From assembly GCA_014727835.1 (NCBI GenBank), contig WJMT01000043.1, positions 1-43,428 of the forward strand: a DNA stretch of 43,428 nucleotides, read 5' to 3'. The DNA comes from Candidatus Aminicenantota bacterium. GTDB lineage: Bacteria; Acidobacteriota; Aminicenantia; Aminicenantales; Aminicenantaceae. The notes below the pieces were generated by a model. It was not told the DNA's origin. It saw nothing but the letters and a program-made list of their open reading frames with translations, and did not search any database. The position numbers and the translations under genes are program-made. This document shows positions 16,373 through 24,927 of this stretch, one piece after another; position 1 is the first letter of the stretch; each line of letters begins with the position of its first letter.

Positions 16373-18952
16373 ATGAACAAAAAGCCGCAAACACAGTCAA
16401 AATGGGGAAGAAAATTTCTTTTTTTTCTTCTTCCGGTTAATGAGAAGGAATCTTTGATCGGGGATTTTGATGAAATATTCGAGGAAAAAGAAAGGGAAAA
16501 AGGGAAAGTTGGAGCTCTGATCTGGTACTGGACACAGATCATGCTTTTGGTTTCCTCTTATATAAAAGAATCTATTTACTGGAGTTTGGTAATGATACGC
16601 AACTATTTAAAAATCGCTTTTCGCAATTTGACAAGGCATAAAGGATTTTCATTTATTAACATCAGCGGCCTGGCTATTGGTATGCTCTGTGCCTTTTTGA
16701 TCTTTTTTTGGGTGAAGCATGAGTTGAGCTTTGACCGGTATAACGAAAAAGGGGAGAGTCTATACAGGGTTCTCCAGCACATCCGGTATTCAGAGGTTGT
16801 GACCTGGTCCATTACTCAGGGGCCTCTGGGGCCGGCACTTAAAGAGGAGATACCGGAGGTCATTGAGCAGGCCCGGTATTCTTTTACACAGTGGCGGATA
16901 AAGCACAATGATAATATTTTTATGGATATTGGAGGCTATACAGACCCTTCTCTTTTCAAGATGTTCACTTTGCCTTTTGTTCAAGGAGATCCTGATACCG
17001 CTCTTTCTGATCCCCGTTCTGTGGTTCTGACCCAAGAACTGGCCCAAAAAATATTCGGCAGCGAGGATCCCATGGGGAAAATCATTAATGTGGCTGATGA
17101 ATATGATTTCAGGGTATCAGGCATTTTAAAGGACCTTCCGGATAATACTCATTTCCGCTTTGAATTTCTGGCCAATATGGATTTTGCTAAAGAAAGGGGC
17201 AATACGGTGGATTACTGGAAAAACAGCCAGTTCACTACCTATGTGCAGCTTGCTGAAAACGCATCCATGGAAGAGGTCAATGCAAAGATTTATAATTTCC
17301 TGGATGCCAAGCCGACTCTGGAGGATTGGGAAAAGCTCTCGCTCCAGCCCCTGTTCAAGATCCATCTTTCCTCCGGGATCGGTTATGACTATTTTGGTAC
17401 TGGCAATGCTAAGTATATTGTTATTTTTTCTGCAGTTGCCTTTTTTGTTTTATTGATTGCCTGCATCAATTTTATGAATCTGTCAACAGCCCGATCTCTG
17501 CTCCGCTCCAGAGAAGTGGGACTTAGAAAGGTTGTGGGAGCTTTTCGAAGCCAGCTCATCATTCAGTTTGTAGGGGAATCTGTTTTTCACTGTTTGATCG
17601 CATTGGTGATGGCGGTCAGTCTCGGGATCCTCCTTTTACCTGCCTTTAACCAATTGGCCAGGAAGGAATTCACACCTGATATTTTCTTAAGGCCGGATGT
17701 TCTTCTGGGTTGTTTAGTTCTTGTTGTGTTCACCGGAATTACTGCCGGTATCTATCCGGCGTTTGTCCTGTCCGGATTTAGACCGGTATCTGTTTTGAAA
17801 GAATCAGGAGGTCTCTCAGGAAGAAGATCCCTGTTTCGAAGAGTTCTGGTGGTTTTTCAGTTCTGTGTTTCTGTAGTGCTCATTATTGGAAGCTTGGTGA
17901 TCTTCTCCCAGGTACACTTCATGCAAAACAAGGATCTGGGATACAACAAGGAAAATTTAATCACATTGGATCTGAATTCCAATATACAAAAGAATTATGA
18001 GGCTTTTAGGAACGAGCTTTTGGAAAATCAAGGTATCTTGAGTGTCTCGCGTGTCCATGGCATTCCTATTTATGGTTATTATTTTTCGAACAGCCGCTGG
18101 AACTGGGAAGGTAAGGATCCTGAAAAGGATGTCTTGTTCCGGGCTAATTTTGCAGATTATGATTATTTGGAAACCCTGGGAGCGCGCATTGTTCAAGGCC
18201 GGGATTTTTCAGAAGATCATGGGATCGATGCCTCAGGGGACACTATTATCATTAATGAAACAGCACAAAAAGTGATGGGATTTGATGATCCCATAGGAAA
18301 GCGGGTGACTCTGGGGAAAGAGGAATTCCATATTATAGGAGTGGTCAAGGATTTCCACTATGTGTCTTTGCATACGCAGATCGAGCCCTTGATCCACATT
18401 CTCAATCCGGACAGGTACAGCGCGGTCGTGGCGCGGATCAGCTCTGAGAAGATACCTCAAACTCTTCAATTCATGGAGGGCAGCTGGAAGAAGTATGCCG
18501 GTGACTATGAATTTGACTTTCGCTTTATGGATGACAGACTGGATGAACTGTACCGCGGAGAACAGCGGGTGGGACGGATCATCAATGTGTTTACGGCCTT
18601 ATCAGTTTTTATTTCGTGCCTGGGTTTGTTTGGATTGGCTTCTTTTATGGTTGTAAGGAAGACAAAAGAAATCGGTATTCGCAAAGTCCTGGGGGCATCA
18701 ATATCCGGGATCGTTCTTCTCCTGACCAAAGAATACTCAAAGTGGGTGATCGCAGCCAATGTGATCGCCTGGCCGCTCTCTTATTTTATTCTGAAGCAGT
18801 GGCTTCAGCAGTTTCCATACAGAACCGATATTAAATTCTTGATATTCCTTGGTACCGGATTGGTAACATTGGGGATCGCGGTTCTCACGGTGAGCTATCA
18901 GTCCATACGGGCCGCTCTGTCCAATCCTGCGGAGTCGCTCAGGAATGAGTAA
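16373..18952 (+). CDS. FtsX/MacB-type ABC permease with PadR-linked prefix domain
   Basis: An 859-residue protein with the same plan as the permease at 12096. Residues 1-70 are a soluble prefix segment (LLPVNEKESLIGDFDEIFEEKEREKG), followed by MIRNYLKIAFRNLTRHKGFSF and two FtsX/MacB halves. Signature blocks are RSREVGLRKVVGAFRSQLIIQF and KTKEIGIRKVLGASISGIVLL. It carries large periplasmic domains between membrane helices and no ATP-binding motif. It follows the PadR gene directly; no strong ribosome site is seen, so translation may depend on the upstream gene. The substrate and the ATPase partner are unknown. Confidence 0.88.
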   Translation: MNKKPQTQSKWGRKFLFFLLPVNEKESLIGDFDEIFEEKEREKGKVGALIWYWTQIMLLVSSYIKESIYWSLVMIRNYLKIAFRNLTRHKGFSFINISGLAIGMLCAFLIFFWVKHELSFDRYNEKGESLYRVLQHIRYSEVVTWSITQGPLGPALKEEIPEVIEQARYSFTQWRIKHNDNIFMDIGGYTDPSLFKMFTLPFVQGDPDTALSDPRSVVLTQELAQKIFGSEDPMGKIINVADEYDFRVSGILKDLPDNTHFRFEFLANMDFAKERGNTVDYWKNSQFTTYVQLAENASMEEVNAKIYNFLDAKPTLEDWEKLSLQPLFKIHLSSGIGYDYFGTGNAKYIVIFSAVAFFVLLIACINFMNLSTARSLLRSREVGLRKVVGAFRSQLIIQFVGESVFHCLIALVMAVSLGILLLPAFNQLARKEFTPDIFLRPDVLLGCLVLVVFTGITAGIYPAFVLSGFRPVSVLKESGGLSGRRSLFRRVLVVFQFCVSVVLIIGSLVIFSQVHFMQNKDLGYNKENLITLDLNSNIQKNYEAFRNELLENQGILSVSRVHGIPIYGYYFSNSRWNWEGKDPEKDVLFRANFADYDYLETLGARIVQGRDFSEDHGIDASGDTIIINETAQKVMGFDDPIGKRVTLGKEEFHIIGVVKDFHYVSLHTQIEPLIHILNPDRYSAVVARISSEKIPQTLQFMEGSWKKYAGDYEFDFRFMDDRLDELYRGEQRVGRIINVFTALSVFISCLGLFGLASFMVVRKTKEIGIRKVLGASISGIVLLLTKEYSKWVIAANVIAWPLSYFILKQWLQQFPYRTDIKFLIFLGTGLVTLGIAVLTVSYQSIRAALSNPAESLRNE

Positions 18953-19084
18953 AGATTCCTCATCAAAAATTTCTCAAATTTGCTAATATCCTCAATCTAT
19001 GCAACAATAAAAGCACCTTTCTCTCATTCTTTGAATATCCCTTGAAGAGTGATTTGGAAAAAATCATATGGATAGGAGTGTATA

Positions 19085-19516
19085 ATGGCTCAGAAAGTTA
19101 AAAAAGGAGACAAAGTCAAACTTCACTATACAGGACGTCTCAAAGATGGAAAAGTCTTTGATAGTTCAGAAGATCAGGATCCTCTTCAGTTTGAAGCTGG
19201 GACCGGACAGGTCATCAAGGGAGTGGATGAAGCTGTTATCGGAATGGAACCAGGGGCCAAGAAAAAGATCACCATTGATCCGGAAAAGGCTTATGGTGAT
19301 TATGATAAAAAGCTTCTGATTGATGTTCCCAAGGATAAAGTCCCAGAGGATATGAAACCAAAAAAAGGTTCCATGCTCCGTTTGATGGACAAGCAGGGAA
19401 GAGCTGTTCCTGTGACGGTCACTGAAGTCAAGGACGACGCGATCCAGGTGGATGCCAATCATCCATTGGCCGGCAAAAAACTGGATTTTGAAATTGAAAT
19501 TGTGGAGATCGTTTAA
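19085..19516 (+). CDS. FKBP-type peptidyl-prolyl isomerase (SlyD-like)
   Basis: A 143-residue cytoplasmic protein without a signal peptide. Residues 1-75 start the FKBP domain (GDKVKLHYTGRLKDGKVFDSS, then GTGQVIKGVDEAVIGMEPGAKKKI). Residues 76-125 form the insert-in-flap chaperone domain seen in SlyD (YGDYDKKLLIDVPKDKVPED), and the C-terminus returns to the FKBP strand with NHPLAGKKLDFEIEIVEI. The metal-binding histidine-rich tail of E. coli SlyD is missing. It should catalyse prolyl isomerisation and hold unfolded proteins. AGGAG lies seven bases before the ATG. Its TAA shares bases with the stop of the convergent sulfatase. Confidence 0.92.
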   Translation: MAQKVKKGDKVKLHYTGRLKDGKVFDSSEDQDPLQFEAGTGQVIKGVDEAVIGMEPGAKKKITIDPEKAYGDYDKKLLIDVPKDKVPEDMKPKKGSMLRLMDKQGRAVPVTVTEVKDDAIQVDANHPLAGKKLDFEIEIVEIV

Positions 19517-21048
19517 CGGAACAATTCAAACCGGTCGATTTCGCTGGGAATGTGCTGGTCTTTCATAATCTGTTTGATCCTCTCCACTATTTCAGGATGC
19601 TGTGAAGATTGGTCCTTCTGTTCTTCGGGGTCTTTCTTCAGATTGTAAAGCTCAATGCTCATGTTCCCGTCAAAAATATCTTTTCGAATTCCTTTCCACC
19701 GGCCCATACGCACCGCCTGCTGCCCATTGTAAGCAGGAAATTCCCAGTACAGGAATTCGTGCTGATTTTGAGTCCCTCTGTCTGTAAAGATGGGAACGAG
19801 ACTGATCCCGTCTGTATCTTTAGGTTTACTCACTCCTCCTAATTCGCATAAGGTGGGCATCACATCCCAGAACGCAGAGATGTGATCTGTTTGGGATCCC
19901 GGAGTGATGGTACCCGGCCAGCTGGCGATCATGGGAACCCGGATTCCTCCTTCATAAGTGAATCCTTTGCCTCTTCCGCGCTTTTCTCCAAAAATGCCGG
20001 CGCTGTTGAAAAATTGAGTGTCTGCACCCCCGGCATAAGTGGGCCCGTTGTCACTTGTGAAAATGATCAGGGTGTTTTCATACTCTCCGATCTGTTTGAG
20101 TTTTTGGATGATTTTCCCCACTTCATCATCCAGGTGAGTGATCATGCCCGCATAAGTGGCTTTGGGATATTGGCAGGGAAAATAATGGCCTCCCAAATAA
20201 GGCTCTTCTTCTTTAAACACATCCCGGTAAATATCCACATATTCTTGAGGGACTTGAAGAGAGACATGGGGAATGGGAGTGGCATAATAGAGAAAAAAGG
20301 GCTGGTTTTTGTTTTTTTCAATGAAATCCAATGCTTTATCCAGCATCAGATCCGGAGCATATTCATTGAGGCGAAAATCTTGATAGCTTTCAGGGTTATG
20401 TGCATCAGCGTTTTCAGGCAGTTTAGAGCCCAATGATACAAATTTGTTATTCAAATGGATTCGCTCCTCGTTTTCCCATAAAAAGGGAGGATAATAAGTG
20501 TGAGCCCAACGCTGACAATTGTAGCCAAAAAACAAATCAAAACCCTGTTTGTTGGGAGAGCCTTCACTGAAAGCAGGCCCCAGCCCCCATTTGCCGATGC
20601 AAGCGGTTTGATACCCTGCTTTTTTGAGCTGTTCTGCTGAAGTGACGGTCTCTTTTGAGATAGGACGCTGACCTTCCAGTTTGGGATTCTGAAGCATTTT
20701 TTCATAACTCCACACATCCCCTCTATCGCCCCATTCATCGTTTCCTCTGATATATGCGTGACCGGTGTGTTTGCCGGTCAGCAGCACACACCTGGAGGGG
20801 GCGCACACTGGGGAACCGGAATAGTGCTGGGTGAATTTGAGTCCGTTTTGAGCCAATCCGTCTATATGAGGTGTTTGAATGTGCTCCTGGCCAAAGCAAC
20901 CCAACTCCCCATATCCCAGGTCGTCCGCTAAGATGTAAATGATATTGGGCTTGCTTTTTTTTGAGCGGCAGGTGTTGAGCAGAGAAGAGGAGAGGGCAGC
21001 GGTTCCGATCAATGCCCCGGACTGTTTGATAAACTCTCTTCGCTTCAT
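19513..21048 (-). CDS. Secreted Cys-type sulfatase (arylsulfatase family)
   Basis: A 511-residue protein. The N-terminus MKRREFIKQSGALIGTAALS is Tat-like (RREFIK), followed by LLNTC, so it may also be lipid-anchored at Cys27. Metal-site residues ADDLGYGELGCFG (Asp42, Asp43) are followed by the sulfatase signature C-A-P-S-R at 82-86, with Cys82 the residue converted to formylglycine, and the TGKHTGH block. The C-terminal half has the usual GVSKPKDTDGISLVPIF and WKGIRKD-type blocks. It would hydrolyse sulfate esters, probably on polysaccharides. A maturation enzyme is needed for Cys82; none of the anaerobic radical-SAM type is in the window. AAGGA lies six bases before the ATG. Confidence 0.92.
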   Translation of the reverse strand: MKRREFIKQSGALIGTAALSSSLLNTCRSKKSKPNIIYILADDLGYGELGCFGQEHIQTPHIDGLAQNGLKFTQHYSGSPVCAPSRCVLLTGKHTGHAYIRGNDEWGDRGDVWSYEKMLQNPKLEGQRPISKETVTSAEQLKKAGYQTACIGKWGLGPAFSEGSPNKQGFDLFFGYNCQRWAHTYYPPFLWENEERIHLNNKFVSLGSKLPENADAHNPESYQDFRLNEYAPDLMLDKALDFIEKNKNQPFFLYYATPIPHVSLQVPQEYVDIYRDVFKEEEPYLGGHYFPCQYPKATYAGMITHLDDEVGKIIQKLKQIGEYENTLIIFTSDNGPTYAGGADTQFFNSAGIFGEKRGRGKGFTYEGGIRVPMIASWPGTITPGSQTDHISAFWDVMPTLCELGGVSKPKDTDGISLVPIFTDRGTQNQHEFLYWEFPAYNGQQAVRMGRWKGIRKDIFDGNMSIELYNLKKDPEEQKDQSSQHPEIVERIKQIMKDQHIPSEIDRFELFR

Positions 21049-21122
21049 AATTGTTCCTTTTTTATGGATGCTTTTTTATACTACATAGGAAAGTCAGAAT
21101 GAAGTCAATGACAAATTAAATC

Positions 21123-21150
21123 TTGACTCGATTTGTCCATATATTATGAT
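21123..21150 (+). promoter_or_regulatory. Sigma-70-type promoter for the cupin gene
   Basis: TTGACT (21123-21128) and TATGAT (21145-21150) are 16 bases apart, each matching five of six consensus positions. Predicted transcription start is about 21157, 29 bases before the ATG at 21186. Confidence 0.5.
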
Positions 21151-21185
21151 AATAAAAAAAAAATAAAGGGTATTGACAAAAGACC

Positions 21186-21506
21186 ATGGATAAAATCAAT
21201 TTGATGCATTGGGTGGAAAACATCAAAACACCCTGGGAACCCAAAGAAGTGGCCACTCTTCATGATGTGGCGCTACGGATAGCCAAAATTAAAGGGACTT
21301 ATGATTGGCACACTCACAGGTATGAAGATGAGATGTTTCTGGTGCTAAAGGGGAAGATATTTATCGACCTGCCGGATGAATCAGTGGAACTCAATGAAAT
21401 GGAGACTTATGTGGTGGGGCGGGGGATCCGTCACCGCTCCCGTTCAGACAAACCGGCCTGGGTGCTTCTGATTGAGCCGGTTCACACTAAGACCAAGGGC
21501 GAATAA
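21186..21506 (+). CDS. Small single-domain cupin protein
   Basis: A 106-residue protein, one conserved beta-barrel. The first cupin motif is GTYDWHTHRYEDEMFLVLKG, with metal ligands His-x-His and a following Glu; the second motif region is VVGRGIRHRSRSDKPAWVLLIEP with its His. Small cupins of this form are common and include isomerases, dioxygenases and sugar-binding proteins; the sequence does not say which. It is transcribed divergently from the sulfatase and has its own promoter. An AAAGGG lies 15 bases upstream of the ATG, farther than usual. Confidence 0.85.
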   Translation: MDKINLMHWVENIKTPWEPKEVATLHDVALRIAKIKGTYDWHTHRYEDEMFLVLKGKIFIDLPDESVELNEMETYVVGRGIRHRSRSDKPAWVLLIEPVHTKTKGE

Positions 21507-21518
21507 TTCGGGTAAGAA

Positions 21519-22121
21519 TTATTTGAAACTTCGAGTGGAGGATTCTTTGTCTGGAAAGAAATTAATCCGGTATGACACAGACTTTCGGGGCACCATCATA
21601 AAAGTATCTGTGAGTCGAACTCCCACTTTGTCAGAAGGAAGCACATCAAACACATATTTTTGTTCTTTGATATTCCAGATCCCGTAACCAGGGCTGAATC
21701 GTTTGCTGGGCCAGAGGCCCATTTCCCTGGCGCGTTGAGCGATGATGCGGTCACTTTGTCTGGCAATATCTTCGGCTGCTTCAGAGCCAAAGGAATCCAG
21801 GACAAATGCTTTTAAAATTTCATTTTTTTCTGTGTAATGGGAGCATTCTTTTTCCAGCTCTGGACCGATGGTGCAGAGGCAGAGTGCGATTTTCTGTGCC
21901 CCTTTGAAAACAGGATGTTTGTTGGTTTCCTCATAATCCAAAAGGGTGTAAACAGCTTTGGGTCGGATGAGTTGAGGGAGTTTCTTTTTGAATTCCTCAA
22001 TGTATTGGCCCACTGAAGAATTGACCTGGCTGGATTTGGGCTTGTAACCCAGGCGGATAAGGATCCGCCGTTCCTCCACTTGGACATTGAAATCATTTAA
22101 TAAAGTGTAATTTTGATCCAT
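21519..22121 (-). CDS. Stand-alone vitamin B12-dependent methionine synthase activation domain protein
   Basis: A 200-residue protein corresponding to the C-terminal reactivation domain of MetH. The AdoMet-binding signature R-F-S-P-G-Y-G is at 141-147, followed by the family blocks VFDVLPSDKVGVRLTDTFMM and VPRKSVSYRI. In MetH this domain supplies a methyl group from AdoMet during reductive rescue of oxidised cob(II)alamin. Here it is a separate protein, suited to reactivating a corrinoid protein in trans, such as the one at 24928-25578. The ATG at 22121 is chosen because the family homology begins there; a longer frame upstream adds a basic, non-conserved stretch. The ribosome site (AAGGA, two bases off) is cramped. 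It is divergent from the aminotransferase gene. Confidence 0.85.
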   Translation of the reverse strand: MDQNYTLLNDFNVQVEERRILIRLGYKPKSSQVNSSVGQYIEEFKKKLPQLIRPKAVYTLLDYEETNKHPVFKGAQKIALCLCTIGPELEKECSHYTEKNEILKAFVLDSFGSEAAEDIARQSDRIIAQRAREMGLWPSKRFSPGYGIWNIKEQKYVFDVLPSDKVGVRLTDTFMMVPRKSVSYRINFFPDKESSTRSFK

Positions 22122-22279
22122 TATCCTTATAATACCATTAAAATCAGAGGAATCATAAACAAAGATGAATTTCAGGATCTGAATTTCAAATGGCTTGACA
22201 GGTTTACTGGTTTTCTTGTTAAAGAAAAGAAGAAAACAGATGTCGCGGTTCTGTATTTTGAGATTCAAAGGAGAAAAAA

Positions 22280-23461
22280 ATGGCAGAAAGAGTCAAACTG
22301 TTTCAAGAATCTGTAATTAGAGAGATGACCCGTTTAGGGGATGAGACCGGAGCTGTTAATCTGTCTCAGGGCCTTCCTGATTTTGATCCTCCTCAGCAGG
22401 TCTTGGACGCGGCTCAAAAAGCCATTTATGGACAGCAAAATCAGTACACGTTTCCTTTTGGTTCGCTCGAATTCCGGGAAGCTGTGGCAAAAAAAACCTC
22501 TGATGCCAATAACATTTCCGCAGATCCTGAAACAGAAGTCACAGTGACTTGCGGGGTCAGTGAGGCAGTGATGTCCACCGTGCTCGCACTCACAGATCCG
22601 GGAGATGAAGTCATTATATTTGAACCCTGGTATGAAAACTATGTCCCAGACTGTTATCTGGCAGGGGTCAAACCTGTTTTTTTTGAACAGCAGCTTCCGG
22701 ATTATCATATTGATTTTGATCGATTGGAAAAACTCATTCATCCAAAGACCCGATTGATCATCATCAATACACCGCAGAATCCAAACGGAAAAGTTTTCTC
22801 TTCTGAGGAGCTTTTGAACATTTCAAAATTATGTCAGAAATATGGACTCATAGCATTGAGTGATGAGATCTATGAACACATTTATTATGACCAGAATCAG
22901 CACATCAGCCCTGCCAGTGTGGATGGAATGAAGGAACGGACAGTAACCATCAGCGGTTTGGGAAAGACCTATTCTGTGACAGGATGGAGAGTGGGATGGG
23001 CTGTGGCCCCTGCTGAATTGACCGGTCCTATAAGGAAAGTGCATGATTATCTGACTGTATGCGCTCCGGCTCCTTTTCAGGCAGCTGGGATCAAAGCCCT
23101 GGAACTGCCCCAAAGCTATTATCAGGAAATGAGACAGAAATATGCCTTGAGAAGACAGCTGCTTTTGGATGCACTAGACAAGACCGGGATGATTCATTAC
23201 AAACCCGGCGGCGCATACTATGTGATGGTTGATTTCACACGAATCCAGTGGGATAAGGAGCTTTACAAGAAGAGCCATTGGACAGATGACCGGGGATTTG
23301 CTGAATATTTAGCCAGAGAGATCGGTATTGCTGTGGTCCCTGGATCCAGTTTTTATACAGGACAAAACAAAGGAACCAATCAGGTGAGATTTAATTTTGC
23401 CAAGACCCGAGCCACTCTTCAGAAAGCAGTCAATCGTCTTAAAGCCCTCACAGAGATTTGA
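22280..23461 (+). CDS. Class I/II PLP-dependent aminotransferase
   Basis: A 393-residue fold-type I aminotransferase of the aspartate/kynurenine/methionine aminotransferase group. Visible features are NLSQGLPDFDPP, the NTPQNPNGKVFS block, the SDEIYEHIYYD block with the PLP-binding Asp and Tyr, and ISGLGKTYSVTGWRVGW containing the Schiff-base lysine; NQVRFNFAK supplies the substrate-binding Arg near the end. Relatives transaminate methionine, glutamine/phenylpyruvate or kynurenine. The neighbouring methyl-transfer genes make methionine or its 2-oxo acid a fair guess. AAAGGAG lies before the ATG. Its last 14 bases overlap the convergent methyltransferase gene. Confidence 0.92.
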   Translation: MAERVKLFQESVIREMTRLGDETGAVNLSQGLPDFDPPQQVLDAAQKAIYGQQNQYTFPFGSLEFREAVAKKTSDANNISADPETEVTVTCGVSEAVMSTVLALTDPGDEVIIFEPWYENYVPDCYLAGVKPVFFEQQLPDYHIDFDRLEKLIHPKTRLIIINTPQNPNGKVFSSEELLNISKLCQKYGLIALSDEIYEHIYYDQNQHISPASVDGMKERTVTISGLGKTYSVTGWRVGWAVAPAELTGPIRKVHDYLTVCAPAPFQAAGIKALELPQSYYQEMRQKYALRRQLLLDALDKTGMIHYKPGGAYYVMVDFTRIQWDKELYKKSHWTDDRGFAEYLAREIGIAVVPGSSFYTGQNKGTNQVRFNFAKTRATLQKAVNRLKALTEI

Positions 23462-24917
23462 TTTTTGGAAGGGAAGAGAGTCCGTTTCTTTTTGCATCTG
23501 CCATCATGACCTTTTTCAGATCCTTCTGAAGTTCGGAATCAATCAATTCGACAGGCTGTTTGAGTATATTTTCAATACGGCAGGCGGCTCTGTCAGCTAT
23601 TGATTTTTTTCCTTTACCTTCCCATTCATCATGGGTGTCTCTGTCAATGATTTCAGGAAAAATGTGTTCCTGGCGGTACCATTTTCGAGTGTGAGGTTTG
23701 GATAAAAATTGGGTTTCCGGAGTGATGTCTTCAAAAAGATTTAAAGCCAGAGTTTCATCTCTCTGAGAGATTCCTTTGATCAACCGGAGAGCCATTCCGC
23801 AGATTTCGTTGTCGATCACCAACTTTTCCAAGCTCTGACAGCTTTCAAAATCCAGCATCCCGGGTCCGGAAATCACATTGACTCCGGCCAGCGCAGCTAG
23901 AACAGCGCCCATTCCGGATTCCAGCCCAGCCTGATTGTCATTGATTTTAGAGTCGCTCAGCCCCATATAGGCATGAGCAGGCAGATTGAGATGTTTTGCA
24001 ATTTGAGTGTACGCAGAATCGATCATCATGGTCTCAACAGCACCCATGGGTGTGGTTCCTTTGCGCATATCAAAACTGGAAGGAGAACCGCCAAAAATTA
24101 CCGGAGAGCCTGCACAAGCCAGCTGACAGATGACCAGACCTGCCAGATTTTCGGCAGTGTGCTGGACTAAAGTACCGGCCAGAGTCACCGGAGAAGTGGC
24201 ACCGGTCATACCCATGGATATCAATTCTGATGGAATTCCGGCTCTGGCGCTGTCAATAAGGCTCTGAGCAGTGAGGTTGCTCCATTTGAGAGGAGGGGAT
24301 GGGCAGGCATCTAATATGGCCAGAGGCTTTTCCTTGAGCTTTTCTTTGCTTCCTCTCACGGCAACCAGCATGTCATGCATGGGCTGAAAGCCCTCCACCC
24401 GGAATGTTCCGGTGACAACAGGCTTGCGGGAATACTGGAGACCGATGTAAAGTCTGTAACTGTCACCGATGATCTCCGGCACATCACTGCTGATAACACC
24501 AGTGCTTTGAAAATCAATGTGTTCCATGGAATCTGTGATTCTGACAAACTTCACCAGGTCTTCCGAAGTTGGTTTTCTTTGGGAGTTGGTTTCATGATCC
24601 AGGATGCTCACCGCTGCTGAGCCCGGGTCAAAATGCACCTGGTCTCCCCCTATAATGAATTTTTGTTCTCCGGGCCTGTCATACAGCTCGATGGTGGAAG
24701 GGGCTGTGGATAAGGCTCTGTCAACCAATTCGGGTTTGATAAACACTCTCTGTTCTGGTTCATGGACTTCAGCTCCGGCTTGTTTGAAAAGTTTCACAGC
24801 TTCCTGGTTTTCCACAAACACTCCGTATTTTTCAAGAAGCTCGAAGCATTCGTTTAATATTTTTTTGATAAAAGATTCACTCAGAAGTTCATATTTGGGT
24901 CTCAGTGCTTTGATCAT
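23448..24917 (-). CDS. MttB-family (COG5598) corrinoid methyltransferase, non-pyrrolysine
   Basis: A 489-residue protein of the trimethylamine methyltransferase (MttB) superfamily. It begins MIKALRPKYELLSESFIKKI and contains the family blocks HFDPGSAAVSILDHET, PVVTGTFRVEGF, GATSPVTLAGTLVQHTAENLAGLV, PVIFGGSPSSFDMRKG and GVNVISGPGMLDFESCQSLEKLVIDNE. There is no in-frame TAG, so it belongs to the non-pyrrolysine members, some of which demethylate glycine betaine, proline betaine or carnitine and hand the methyl to a corrinoid protein. Its corrinoid partner is encoded just upstream (stop to start 10 bases). The ATG at 24917 has GAGGA about seven bases before it; a longer start would overlap the corrinoid gene. 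Substrate unknown. Confidence 0.88.
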   Translation of the reverse strand: MIKALRPKYELLSESFIKKILNECFELLEKYGVFVENQEAVKLFKQAGAEVHEPEQRVFIKPELVDRALSTAPSTIELYDRPGEQKFIIGGDQVHFDPGSAAVSILDHETNSQRKPTSEDLVKFVRITDSMEHIDFQSTGVISSDVPEIIGDSYRLYIGLQYSRKPVVTGTFRVEGFQPMHDMLVAVRGSKEKLKEKPLAILDACPSPPLKWSNLTAQSLIDSARAGIPSELISMGMTGATSPVTLAGTLVQHTAENLAGLVICQLACAGSPVIFGGSPSSFDMRKGTTPMGAVETMMIDSAYTQIAKHLNLPAHAYMGLSDSKINDNQAGLESGMGAVLAALAGVNVISGPGMLDFESCQSLEKLVIDNEICGMALRLIKGISQRDETLALNLFEDITPETQFLSKPHTRKWYRQEHIFPEIIDRDTHDEWEGKGKKSIADRAACRIENILKQPVELIDSELQKDLKKVMMADAKRNGLSSLPKIKSL

Positions 24918-24927
24918 TGTTTTTTCC

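Noticed and set aside
23448-24917. Possible pyrrolysine-containing trimethylamine methyltransferase
   Set aside because: The frame runs to its TGA/TAA-type end without any in-frame TAG, so it is a non-pyrrolysine homologue.
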